Assembly (NCBI RefSeq): GCF_008629695.1
Contig: NZ_VWSH01000002.1
Location: 341,410-405,409 of the forward strand
DNA from: Taibaiella lutea
GTDB taxonomy: Bacteria; Bacteroidota; Bacteroidia; Chitinophagales; Chitinophagaceae
DNA length: 64,000 bases
Direction: 5' to 3'
Position 1 is the first letter of the stretch, and the number at the start of each line of letters is the position of its first letter. The translations under genes were made by a program, and so were the position numbers. Below the pieces are notes generated by a model. It ran no database searches. It had not been told where the DNA came from and worked only from the letters and a program-made list of their open reading frames with translations. Below, piece after piece: positions 33,870 through 42,262 of the stretch.

Positions 33870-34271
33870 TTGGAGAAAATTATCAGTTCACTGAAAAGCC
33901 GCACCAAATCCGAAGTAAGAGTAAGCCGCGACAGCAGTTTATTTCAAACCATCTTAAAAGCCATCCATGATAAAAAAGGAGAAAATGTTGTTTCATTAGA
34001 TTTGAGAAAAATCGATGAAGCTGTTGCCGACTTTTTTATCCTTTGCGAGGCACAATCTCATATCCAAATCAATTCGATTGCTTCTAATATTGAAGAAGAA
34101 GTAAGATTGCAATGTGACGAAAAGCCCTACCATGTTGAGAATGGACAGTTGTGGACTTTGGTGGATTATGTAAACATTGTTGTCCATGTATTCCAGCGTG
34201 ATGAACGTAAGTTCTATGATTTGGAAGGTTTGTGGATGGATGCCGAAAAAATGGAACATCCTGCGTCTTAG
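33870..34271 (+). CDS. rsfS: Ribosome silencing factor RsfS
   Basis: A 133-residue member of the Iojap/RsfS family, which binds ribosomal protein L14 and blocks subunit joining in poor growth. Visible motifs are VVSLDLRKIDEAVADFFILCEAQSHIQINSIA and the C-terminal WTLVDYVNIVVHVFQRDERKFYDLEGLW block that defines the family. It starts at TTG 33870. The rsfS-ftsH order found here is common in Bacteroidota. Confidence 0.9.
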   Translation: MEKIISSLKSRTKSEVRVSRDSSLFQTILKAIHDKKGENVVSLDLRKIDEAVADFFILCEAQSHIQINSIASNIEEEVRLQCDEKPYHVENGQLWTLVDYVNIVVHVFQRDERKFYDLEGLWMDAEKMEHPAS

Positions 34272-34428
34272 GTAAAATCTATTGTTTAAGTAATTCTATT
34301 TTTTGGATTTAAACAATAAAATTTAATCGTTGTTGTTTTAAAGGATGACAGAAATTACAGCGAAGTATAGTTTATAGGTTTTTGCCCGTAAAAAAATCGA
34401 TAGAAGGCAAAAACAAAGTTTGGAAATC

Positions 34429-36513
34429 ATGGAAGATAATAAAAGAGGTGGCGGGTTGCCGCCGGGATTTGATAAAAACAACCCGAAAAATAAAGGTCCG
34501 AAATTCAATATGTATTGGATTTACGGGCTTATTGTTGTTGCATTGATTGGATTGAACCTTTTTGCACCAAGCCTTCAGGCACCTGAAAAACAAACTTCAT
34601 TTCTCGATTTTAAGAGAGATTTTCTTGATCAGGGAAAAGTTGCAAAGGTTATTGTTGTAAACAAGGAAAATGCGGAAGTCTTTCTTACGCCTCAGGCACG
34701 TGCAACACAACCGAAGCCGGGTAATCCCATGTTTGGCAGCAGGTCGGAAAATGAACCCGACTTTTCGTTCAATATCGGTGATTATGAAGTTTTCGACCGG
34801 AACTTTCAGGAAGCAATGAAGCCTTTGGTGGCAGCAGGACAAAAAGAAGTACCCGTTTTTGTAGAAAACCGCGGCAGCTTTTTGCGCGATTTTTTTGCAG
34901 GTACTTTCCCGATTCTGTTAATAATGGTAATCCTGTGGATTTTTGTTTTCAGGAAAATGGGACCTGCCGGCGGTGGCGCCGGAGGCGGCATCTTCAGTAT
35001 CGGTAAATCCAAAGCTCAATTATTCGAAAAAGGTACAAAAGTAAATATCACTTTTAACGATGTTGCAGGTCTGGACGAAGCCAAAGTAGAAGTAATGGAA
35101 ATTGTGGATTTCCTTAAAAATCCTAAAAAATATACTACACTTGGTGGTAAAATTCCAAAAGGCGCCTTATTGGTAGGTCCTCCGGGAACCGGTAAAACTT
35201 TATTGGCAAAAGCAGTGGCAGGCGAAGCGCAAGTGCCATTCTTTTCTATGTCGGGTTCTGATTTTGTGGAGATGTTTGTGGGTGTAGGTGCCAGCCGTGT
35301 ACGTGATTTGTTCAAGCAGGCAAGAGATAAAGCGCCATGTATTGTATTCATTGACGAGATTGATGCCATTGGTCGTGCCCGTGGAAAGAATGCCGTAATG
35401 AGCAATGATGAAAGGGAAAATACACTTAACCAGATGCTGGTTGAAATGGATGGATTTGGCGGAGATAGTGGTATCATCATCCTTGCAGCAACCAACCGTC
35501 CTGATGTATTGGATTCGGCTTTGTTACGTCCGGGTCGTTTCGACAGGCAGATTACAATTGATTTGCCGGATGCAAAAGGCCGCGAAAGAATTTTTGAAGT
35601 GCATTTGGGACCTATCAAAAAGTCTAAGAACCTGAATGTTAAGAAACTGGCTCAACAGACACCTGGCTTTGCCGGTGCAGACATTGCGAATGTATGTAAT
35701 GAAGCTGCTTTGATTGCCGCCAGAAATGGTAAGTCAGAAGTGGATATGCAGGATTTCAATGATGCAGTTGACAGGATTATCGGTGGTCTGGAAAAGAAAA
35801 ACAAAATCATTCAACCGGATGAAAAGCGTGTTATTGCATTTCATGAAGCCGGTCATGCCGTTGCAGGATGGTTCCTGGAACACGCACACCCATTAGTAAA
35901 AGTTACTATCGTGCCTCGTGGTACTGCCGCATTGGGTTTTGCCCAATATTTACCAAAAGAAAAATACCTTACGCTTACTGAAGAACTGGAAGATGATATG
36001 TGTATGACACTTGGGGGCAGAGCCAGTGAAGAGATTTTCTTCGGAAAAATTTCGACAGGTGCATTAAGCGATTTACAACAAATAACACGTACTGCTTATG
36101 CTATGGTTAGCATCTATGGTATGAACGAGCAGATTGGTAATATATCTTTTTATGATCCGGCAAGCGAAGGCAGTTTCCAAAAACCTTATAGTGAGGAAAC
36201 AGGAAAACTGATAGATCAGGAAGTTAAAAAGCTATCGGATGTAGCTTATAAGCGTGCAAAAGCATTATTGGAATCCAAGAAAGAAGAAGTAAGGATTATT
36301 GCAGAGGAATTGCTTAAAAAAGAAGTTCTTTATAAAGATGATTTGGAACGCCTGATTGGTAAACGCCCGTTTGCCGAAGCGCCGACGGATGATGATGACA
36401 TCATGTTGGCTCCGGATAATCTTCTGGCAAATGAAAACGCACTTTTGAAAGCTAAGCCATTCAACCCTGAAGATACTGCAAGTGCAGCTGATACGGCGGC
36501 TCTTGATAGCTAA
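34429..36513 (+). CDS. ftsH: ATP-dependent zinc metalloprotease FtsH
   Basis: 694 residues from ATG 34429; the TTG at 34420 is 9 nt upstream in frame. Two membrane helices (about 29-45 and 155-175) flank a periplasmic FtsH_ext domain. The AAA module has Walker A GPPGTGKT (250-257), Walker B CIVFIDEIDAIGRARG (from 304) and the second region of homology ATNRPDVLDSALLRPGRFDRQ. The zinc site is HEAGH (472-476). The C-terminal tail is acidic. The hexamer degrades misfolded membrane proteins and regulators. A 157-nt spacer follows rsfS. Confidence 0.95.
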   Translation: MEDNKRGGGLPPGFDKNNPKNKGPKFNMYWIYGLIVVALIGLNLFAPSLQAPEKQTSFLDFKRDFLDQGKVAKVIVVNKENAEVFLTPQARATQPKPGNPMFGSRSENEPDFSFNIGDYEVFDRNFQEAMKPLVAAGQKEVPVFVENRGSFLRDFFAGTFPILLIMVILWIFVFRKMGPAGGGAGGGIFSIGKSKAQLFEKGTKVNITFNDVAGLDEAKVEVMEIVDFLKNPKKYTTLGGKIPKGALLVGPPGTGKTLLAKAVAGEAQVPFFSMSGSDFVEMFVGVGASRVRDLFKQARDKAPCIVFIDEIDAIGRARGKNAVMSNDERENTLNQMLVEMDGFGGDSGIIILAATNRPDVLDSALLRPGRFDRQITIDLPDAKGRERIFEVHLGPIKKSKNLNVKKLAQQTPGFAGADIANVCNEAALIAARNGKSEVDMQDFNDAVDRIIGGLEKKNKIIQPDEKRVIAFHEAGHAVAGWFLEHAHPLVKVTIVPRGTAALGFAQYLPKEKYLTLTEELEDDMCMTLGGRASEEIFFGKISTGALSDLQQITRTAYAMVSIYGMNEQIGNISFYDPASEGSFQKPYSEETGKLIDQEVKKLSDVAYKRAKALLESKKEEVRIIAEELLKKEVLYKDDLERLIGKRPFAEAPTDDDDIMLAPDNLLANENALLKAKPFNPEDTASAADTAALDS

Positions 36514-36544
36514 TGAGTAGTTATAACACTGATATTTTTATTAT

Positions 36545-36572
36545 AAAAGCGAAGTCGTCAGGCTTCGCTTTT
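36545..36572. terminator. Bidirectional terminator between ftsH and the DoxX-like gene
   Basis: A perfect 10-bp stem aaaagcgaag/cttcgctttt with an 8-nt loop, between converging stops at 36513 and 36600. Confidence 0.8.
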
Positions 36573-36599
36573 CTGTTTAACTTATTTTGTCAAATGAAA

Positions 36600-36983
36600 T
36601 CAATAATTGCCTGGTTTTTGTTTCTGTATTTTATGATAACAAACATAGGAAATTACCAAAATGATAAACAGTATAATTGCCAATCCCGCATCAGGGCCAA
36701 AACCGTCGATATATAAATGTCCTATAAGCGCGGAAATATATACAATGCCCAGCGCAACATATGCCCATTCTTTAAGACGCGGACCAACGAATGGCAATAT
36801 CAATAATAAGGCACCGATTGGTTGGCCATAACCTACTTCCAGAGAAAGCCATTTGGGTATCTGCATGTGAGCAATACCATCCAATGCCACCTTGCTGTTC
36901 AGAAAGAAAACACCGGGGATGATAAATAATGCTAATAGAGAAGTTGTAATCCAATAAATGATTTTTGCTGCTTTGTTGTTCAT
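36600..36983 (-). CDS. DoxX-like small membrane protein
   Basis: 127 residues from ATG 36983 with four hydrophobic helices and short loops. The pattern (IIPGVFFLNSKVALDGIAH, YGQPIGALLLILPFVGPRLKEWAYVALGIVYISALIGH) fits DoxX/DUF4870-like four-helix proteins of Bacteroidota. The frame is open to 37031, but the promoter at 37008-37038 lies in that part, so 36983 is preferred. Function unknown; DoxX relatives are linked to redox and sulfur metabolism. Confidence 0.72.
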   Translation of the reverse strand: MNNKAAKIIYWITTSLLALFIIPGVFFLNSKVALDGIAHMQIPKWLSLEVGYGQPIGALLLILPFVGPRLKEWAYVALGIVYISALIGHLYIDGFGPDAGLAIILFIILVISYVCYHKIQKQKPGNY

Positions 36984-37007
36984 AATGGAAAGTTTTGATT
37001 TGTAGTT

Positions 37008-37038
37008 CAAATATAGAAAAACGAATTGCAAAGTTCAA
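37008..37038 (-). promoter_or_regulatory. Bacteroidota promoter: TTG, 20-nt spacer, TATATTTG (minus strand)
   Basis: TTG at 37038-37036 and TATATTTG at 37015-37008 on the minus strand, with ideal spacing, about 25 nt upstream of the DoxX-like ATG. The best promoter match in the window. Confidence 0.6.
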
Positions 37039-37070
37039 TAGCGAGTACCTGATTATAATTGAATTTATAT

Positions 37071-37125
37071 TAGCCTAAATAATAAAGCAGATTCTATTCA
37101 GGAATCTGCTTTATTATTTAGGCTA
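37071..37125 (-). terminator. Long hairpin downstream of the DUF4175 gene
   Basis: A perfect 24-bp stem (37071-37094 with 37102-37125) and a 7-nt loop, core ataaagcagattc. It lies 74 nt past the DUF4175 stop and before the DoxX-like promoter, insulating the two minus-strand genes. Confidence 0.82.
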
Positions 37126-37151
37126 TGCATTTGGGAACAAACTATTGATAA

Positions 37152-37197
37152 GTCCTGAAAGGACGATATAAAACAGGATAGGAGTTTTAACCCTATC
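37152..37197. repeat. Two small hairpins resembling REP-type units
   Basis: gtcctgaaaggac (37152-37164) and gatagg/cctatc (37177-37197) sit just past the DUF4175 stop. The first matches the GTCC-TGnA-GGAC form of the hairpin at 11213-11229 in the 250-nt palindromic element. They may be a terminator remnant or a short REP-like insertion. Confidence 0.4.
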
Positions 37198-37198
37198 A

Positions 37199-40100
37199 TT
37201 ATTTCACCTGCTGCAAGTAATCTTCCGCCATTTTCCTGTAATAAGGACGCAAAGAAGGCGGAACCGTTTTATACAAATCCAGCAAAGCCTGATGACTTTG
37301 CAGATATTGTTGTAATTCAGGTGGCATAGGCCGTTGCTCATCCTTACCTGTATTCGCATTGCGTTTATTGTCTTCTTCCTGGTTGCGGATGGATTTTTCC
37401 GCTTCCAGTAACCTTGTCATGATTTCCTGCTGACGTTGAATCAAAGTTGAATTCATTCTGCGGTTTACCATGTCTGTTTCATTTTTGTCCATTGCGTCCT
37501 GAATGGCTTTAAGTTGTTGCGCATTTCCGCCCATGCCTTTGCTGTTCAGCAGGCTTGATAATTCCTGAATTTGTTTGCGTAATGCCGCCTGTTGTTGTGC
37601 CATGCGCGCTATCTGTTCCGATTCGCCCTCTCCATCACTGCCTTCGCCGCTACCGCCGTTTCCTGATCCGCCCGGGCTATTGCCACCTTGTTGCTGCCCG
37701 CCGGGTTGCTTTCCCTGTCCGGGTTTCATACCCTTACCCAACTTTTGCTGCCCTGTAATAATATCTTTCATCATCCCCGAAGCATCGCCTTTTCCCTGAC
37801 CCGGTTTAGGTTTGCCCATGCCCGAGCCCGAACCTTGCGATTCTGCCTGGCTTTGCATCAGATTACTCAATAATTCATTCAATATCAATGCAAGATTATT
37901 GGCGCTTGTCATGGCATATTGTTGTCTTGTAACGCCTTCGCTTAATCTTCTGTTTTCAAGCGCATCAATAGTATTATCAATATTCGCAGTCAGGTCAGAA
38001 GTTTCTTTATTGACCGATGCAGCTATTTGAAACACACGCTTGCTCAATGCAAACAAGCTGTCTCTTATCATTTTTGCATTCCCTTTCAGCCTGTTTTCTT
38101 CCTGAATGTTTAGTGTATAATTAGGACTGCCTGGCGAAGTCTGTTTCACTTTAGACATAAGCTGCTCCTGATCAAATGAAAAGCGGATTAAATTAGTAAG
38201 GATTTGCCTGGTGGCTTTGATGTCAATGTCAATCTGTTCCGGATCCATGTCCTGAGCCATCTTTTTCATGCCTGCAGCCATTTGTTGCAATTGTTTCTGA
38301 GCTTTGCTTTGCGATTGACTTGCCTTTGAATTATTTTTTTGTTGCAATTGATCACTGCTCTCCTCCATGCTTTCCTCTGCATCTTTACCTTGCTCCTTTG
38401 CTTTGTCCAGATCTTCAGGTTTCTGCTGCTGCTTGTTTAGTTTATCCAGTTCTTTCATATCCTGCTGAAGCACGTTCTGCAGGTCTTTTTGGATGTCCTT
38501 TTGTTCCTGATTTAATTGCGCATTGTCTTTGCTTTGGGCATCCGTATTCTTTTGCAAATCACTTTCCTGTTTCGCCAAATCCATAAGCTTGTTCGCCACG
38601 TCCTCCATCTTCATTTGCATTTCCAACTTGCGCATCAATTCCTGAATACGCTCCATGTCCATATTAAACAATTTATTGTCCTGCTGCATTTTTTGAAGAT
38701 TCTGAAAAGCATTGTCCTTATTCATGTTCTTCATCATCTCCTGCAATTTCTTTAATTGCTCTGCCAGCTCTTTGTTAAGCAAATTATCTAATTGTTTCTG
38801 AACCGCTTCCTGTTTGTCTTTTACATCCTGGCTATAATTTTTTTGTTCGCTTTGCTTTTTTTGTTCTTCAAATCTCTTTTTGATGGCCTCCACCTGATGC
38901 TTTAATTGCTCCTGCTTATCCACCAGCGATTTCATTTGTTGCTGGCTTTCCCAGTTCATATTGTCGGATTGCAGGATCTGGTTTTGCATTTCCTTCATGT
39001 CATTCTGTAACTTCTTCGCCTGGTCTGCACTGTTGCTTAAACCCTGATTGATTTGCCTGGAATTCTGATCCATAGCGCTGTCCACCTGCTTTAAATCCAG
39101 CATGCGGTAAGTATGGATTTCGCTGCGGCCCATTTTGCTGCCATTCACTGCATCATTGTCCCAGCATTCTATATAATAATTTACCTCCTGCCCCGGCGAG
39201 AGATTCAGGCTTGCAAAGTCAAAATATTGCTGAAAAGGTACAACGGCTCCGGGAGTCATTTTTACAGGAATGATTTTGTTTGCCAGCAATTGCTTTTTCC
39301 CGTCGTAAATAGCGTAATGAAAATTTAGTCTTGAAATACCGTAATCATCACTTGCATTTCCCGTAAGCAAAACCTGTTGTCCCGTAATGCTGTCCTTCAT
39401 TTCCTGCATCTGAACCTGTGGATTCAAATCAGGAATCACCTCCATGTGATACGTGAACGAGTCGGAACGTGGCATAGCCTTGTTACCAAGGAAAATAGTA
39501 TACGAAGTATCTCTGTAAAAACGCGCCATCGCCTTCCACCTGTCATCTGTTTTTTGAATAGGAACACCGCTGCCAACGGCTCCCATACGAAGACTGATGC
39601 TATTCGTGTGTTTGGCCTTCAAAGCCCATCGTAATATAGTTCCTGCCGGAACGCTCATGTCGCTGAGGCTTTGCAATTCCTCGTTCTTCTTACCCGTATA
39701 TGACGGATATTCCACGCTTACGCTGAACGATTCCAGCATCGGTTTTTCTATAACAGACAATTGGTAATTTTCCGAATAAACATCAGCTGCTGTCAGCTTG
39801 AAATCTATTGGCTGTGCCACCCTTGAGAAAGTATAACTATACCGGTTCTTGCTTATTTTTTGCATTTCAAGTTGCTCATCGCCAACTTGCACATACACTT
39901 GATTAGGAAGTTTAGAACCATTCACCTCTGCTTCCAGCTTATAATCGCTGTACATCGGTACTTTCATTTCATTGCTGATAATATGGAAAGCAAATGGTGC
40001 CGGCGGTGCAAAGTTTTCAGAAGGTTTCAATAATCTTTCGGAAGCATCGCGAAATACGGAAGGCACGATTATTAAAATACCAAGCCCCAATATTACAGGT

Positions 40101-40582
40101 ATCAAAAGATAAGGCAGGTACTTTTTGTTTTTTCCGAAATCGACTGCTTTATTAAACGGTATTACGGAAATCTGTTCTGCTTTTTGTTGAATGCTGGCTT
40201 CAATTAAAACCTTGCTGGCATAATTATTCTGGTCTTGCCTCAGTTGAAGGATATTCAGCAATTTGTCGCTTACCTCGGGGAAATGTCTGCCTATTATTTG
40301 TGCAGCCTGTTCATGCGAAATAATCTTGCCCAGACGTTGCATTTTCATCAAAGGAATAATGATCCAGATGATAAGCGTGACAATACCCGCAAAAATTAAA
40401 ATCCCAATGATGGATAGTTTCAGCCAGGCAGGGAAATATAAAAAATATTCGCCGATGCTGATAAGTAAAAGATAAATAATTAAACAGGAAAGAAAAATAA
40501 GCACTCCGCGAATCAGTCGGTTCGTATAGAACTTACGTGTAAATGCATCCAGTTTTTGTATCAGTAATTCGTAGTTATTCAT
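37199..40582 (-). CDS. DUF4175 family protein, large membrane-anchored coiled-coil protein
   Basis: A 1127-residue protein. The N-terminus has two membrane helices (about 24-46 and 53-77) and a third near 155-175. A periplasmic-like beta domain (about 180-470) follows. A very long Gln/Lys/Met/Asn-rich helical region (about 480-800; repeats such as QKQLDNLLNKELAEQLKKLQEMMKNM) is a strong coiled-coil candidate. Then come a Gly/Gln/Pro-rich linker (PGQGKGDASG, GKQPGGQQQGG, NGGSGEGSDG) and a final helical part. DUF4175 proteins are widespread in Bacteroidota and have no known function. The gene lies 37 nt after a lipoprotein gene on the same strand. Confidence 0.85.
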   Translation of the reverse strand: MNNYELLIQKLDAFTRKFYTNRLIRGVLIFLSCLIIYLLLISIGEYFLYFPAWLKLSIIGILIFAGIVTLIIWIIIPLMKMQRLGKIISHEQAAQIIGRHFPEVSDKLLNILQLRQDQNNYASKVLIEASIQQKAEQISVIPFNKAVDFGKNKKYLPYLLIPVILGLGILIIVPSVFRDASERLLKPSENFAPPAPFAFHIISNEMKVPMYSDYKLEAEVNGSKLPNQVYVQVGDEQLEMQKISKNRYSYTFSRVAQPIDFKLTAADVYSENYQLSVIEKPMLESFSVSVEYPSYTGKKNEELQSLSDMSVPAGTILRWALKAKHTNSISLRMGAVGSGVPIQKTDDRWKAMARFYRDTSYTIFLGNKAMPRSDSFTYHMEVIPDLNPQVQMQEMKDSITGQQVLLTGNASDDYGISRLNFHYAIYDGKKQLLANKIIPVKMTPGAVVPFQQYFDFASLNLSPGQEVNYYIECWDNDAVNGSKMGRSEIHTYRMLDLKQVDSAMDQNSRQINQGLSNSADQAKKLQNDMKEMQNQILQSDNMNWESQQQMKSLVDKQEQLKHQVEAIKKRFEEQKKQSEQKNYSQDVKDKQEAVQKQLDNLLNKELAEQLKKLQEMMKNMNKDNAFQNLQKMQQDNKLFNMDMERIQELMRKLEMQMKMEDVANKLMDLAKQESDLQKNTDAQSKDNAQLNQEQKDIQKDLQNVLQQDMKELDKLNKQQQKPEDLDKAKEQGKDAEESMEESSDQLQQKNNSKASQSQSKAQKQLQQMAAGMKKMAQDMDPEQIDIDIKATRQILTNLIRFSFDQEQLMSKVKQTSPGSPNYTLNIQEENRLKGNAKMIRDSLFALSKRVFQIAASVNKETSDLTANIDNTIDALENRRLSEGVTRQQYAMTSANNLALILNELLSNLMQSQAESQGSGSGMGKPKPGQGKGDASGMMKDIITGQQKLGKGMKPGQGKQPGGQQQGGNSPGGSGNGGSGEGSDGEGESEQIARMAQQQAALRKQIQELSSLLNSKGMGGNAQQLKAIQDAMDKNETDMVNRRMNSTLIQRQQEIMTRLLEAEKSIRNQEEDNKRNANTGKDEQRPMPPELQQYLQSHQALLDLYKTVPPSLRPYYRKMAEDYLQQVK

Positions 40583-40614
40583 GTATAGCAGGAGTAGTCC
40601 CGGTTGCGGGGGGG

Positions 40615-40622
40615 CAAAATTA
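40615..40622 (-). promoter_or_regulatory. Putative -7 box (TAATTTTG on minus strand)
   Basis: A TAnnTTTG match 33 nt before the DUF4175 ATG, overlapping the stop of the lipoprotein gene. It could give DUF4175 separate expression. Confidence 0.35.
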
Positions 40623-41114
40623 AAAACTCAGATAAATAGGATCTGTTTTTATGACATTGCTTTTATGCTCCTTGTCATCTTTAATATAAACATTGTATGT
40701 CAAGGTATCTTTTCCCATTGCAAGATGAAATGAATCAGGCAATATCCTGGCGAAATATTCACGACCCAGATTGATAAAAATGCTTCCTTGCAGACTGCCG
40801 TTATCAGGGCGCATATTGGCGGAAACATATGGGAAAGGATATGTAAAAGTAGAATCGCCGGCAGTTGTGTCACGGGAATCTTTAATATAAATTCTGTTTT
40901 TTAATTCCTGTTGATCCGTTCCCAAATCCCCGTCGCCATCGTTAAATTCCAGAATAATACGGACATATGCAGCTGTATCTGAAAAATTCACCGTATCGGG
41001 TTTAATTCCTTTATAGTAAATTTGTGGTTCAGGCGGGAAATAGTTATATGGTTTTTTTTGACAGGCAGTAATTATTATCACTGAAACAAGCAAAAGAAAT
41101 AATATCCTTTTCAT
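40620..41114 (-). CDS. Predicted lipoprotein of unknown function
   Basis: A 164-residue protein with a type II signal peptide and lipobox IITAC (Cys near residue 18). The mature part is beta-rich with an acidic loop (FNDGDGDLGTDQQEL, about 58-72) resembling a calcium-binding turn, and ends in SNVIKTDPIYLSF. The DGDGDLG motif recurs in short Bacteroidota lipoproteins of unknown role. It lies 37 nt upstream of the DUF4175 gene in the same direction and may be co-transcribed. Confidence 0.78.
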   Translation of the reverse strand: MKRILFLLLVSVIIITACQKKPYNYFPPEPQIYYKGIKPDTVNFSDTAAYVRIILEFNDGDGDLGTDQQELKNRIYIKDSRDTTAGDSTFTYPFPYVSANMRPDNGSLQGSIFINLGREYFARILPDSFHLAMGKDTLTYNVYIKDDKEHKSNVIKTDPIYLSF

Positions 41115-41220
41115 CTTTTTATTTTTCTTTAATTCCTATTTATAAATTTGCTTAGAGCTTTACAGGTATAATAAAACGTACTACAAGAGCAGACAAGTAT
41201 ATTCCAATCAAATTTAGTAA

Positions 41221-42219
41221 ATGTATATCAATATTGAACAGTTAAAGGAAAAGGATTCCTGGCTTGCCGAAGTAAATGATAGAAATTTTGAAGAACATGC
41301 TATCGCAATGTTTCATTTTCAGTATGTTAATTGTATTATTTACAGGGAATTTGTAGATGCGTTGCGCATTAACCCATTCGATGTAAACTTTCTTCACCGC
41401 ATTCCCTTCCTGCCTATTTCTTTCTTCAAAACTCATGAAGTGATGAATGGCTTCTTTAAGCCTCAGGTTACCTTCGAAAGCAGCGGTACAACGGGCATGC
41501 AGAGCAGCAAACACTATTTAAAAGATACAAGGCTTTATGAGCAAAGCTTTATGCTTGCGTTTGAACAGTTTTACGGCGAGCCGGATGATTATGTTTTTCT
41601 TTGTTTACTGCCGTCATATCTGGAACGGGGAAACTCTTCATTGGTTTTTATGGCAGATGCATTGATTAAAAAAAGCAGGCACAAGGAAAGTGGTTTTTAC
41701 CTGGACGAGTGGGCGCAACTGGCTGGAACGTTACAGGCGTTGAGGATTTCGGGAAGGAAAGCAATGTTGCTGGGCGTAACATTCGCCTTGCTTGATTTTG
41801 CGGAAAAATATCCGATGGATTTAGAAGGCATTGTCGTAATGGAAACCGGTGGAATGAAGGGGAGGAGAGAAGAATGGACGAGAGAGCAGGTACATGCTTT
41901 TTTAAAGCAGCAATGGAGCCTGAAAGAAGTACATTCCGAATATGGCATGACGGAATTATTGTCGCAGGCATATTCTATAAGAGGCGGCCTTTTTAAGCCT
42001 TCCAATACAATGCGCGTATTTGTAAGAGATGAGAATGATCCTCTGGATATTAAATTGACAGGTACAGGATGCCTGAATGTTATTGATCTTGCCAATCTAC
42101 ATTCCTGTTCTTTTATTGCAACAGACGACATTGCAAGACTTTACATAGATAACAGCTTTGAAGTTATGGGTCGTCTTGACCATTCTGCTTTAAGAGGCTG
42201 CAGCCTCATGGTAGTGTAA
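41221..42219 (+). CDS. LuxE-like acyl-protein synthetase / acyl transferase family protein
   Basis: A 332-residue cytosolic protein of the LuxE/acyl-protein synthetase family, related to adenylating enzymes. An ESSGTTGMQSSKH phosphate-binding loop begins at residue 86. Later family blocks are VVMETGGMKGRREEWTREQ near 204-222, HSEYGMTELLSQAY near 240-253 and a C-terminal IATDDIARLY near 299-308. LuxE activates fatty acids in bioluminescence, but free-standing homologs in Bacteroidota have no lux genes and probably activate an acyl group for another acceptor. The partner is unknown. It converges on porQ with a 43-nt spacer that shows no clear hairpin. Confidence 0.82.
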   Translation: MYINIEQLKEKDSWLAEVNDRNFEEHAIAMFHFQYVNCIIYREFVDALRINPFDVNFLHRIPFLPISFFKTHEVMNGFFKPQVTFESSGTTGMQSSKHYLKDTRLYEQSFMLAFEQFYGEPDDYVFLCLLPSYLERGNSSLVFMADALIKKSRHKESGFYLDEWAQLAGTLQALRISGRKAMLLGVTFALLDFAEKYPMDLEGIVVMETGGMKGRREEWTREQVHAFLKQQWSLKEVHSEYGMTELLSQAYSIRGGLFKPSNTMRVFVRDENDPLDIKLTGTGCLNVIDLANLHSCSFIATDDIARLYIDNSFEVMGRLDHSALRGCSLMVV

Positions 42220-42262
42220 TGCCTTTATTTAAGAGCAACATAGCCTGGCATTGCCTGCCGCT

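Noticed and set aside
37555-38755. Plus-strand frames opposite the DUF4175 gene
   Set aside because: These Pro/Leu/His-rich frames are antisense to the Gly- and Gln-rich part of DUF4175 and have no start context.
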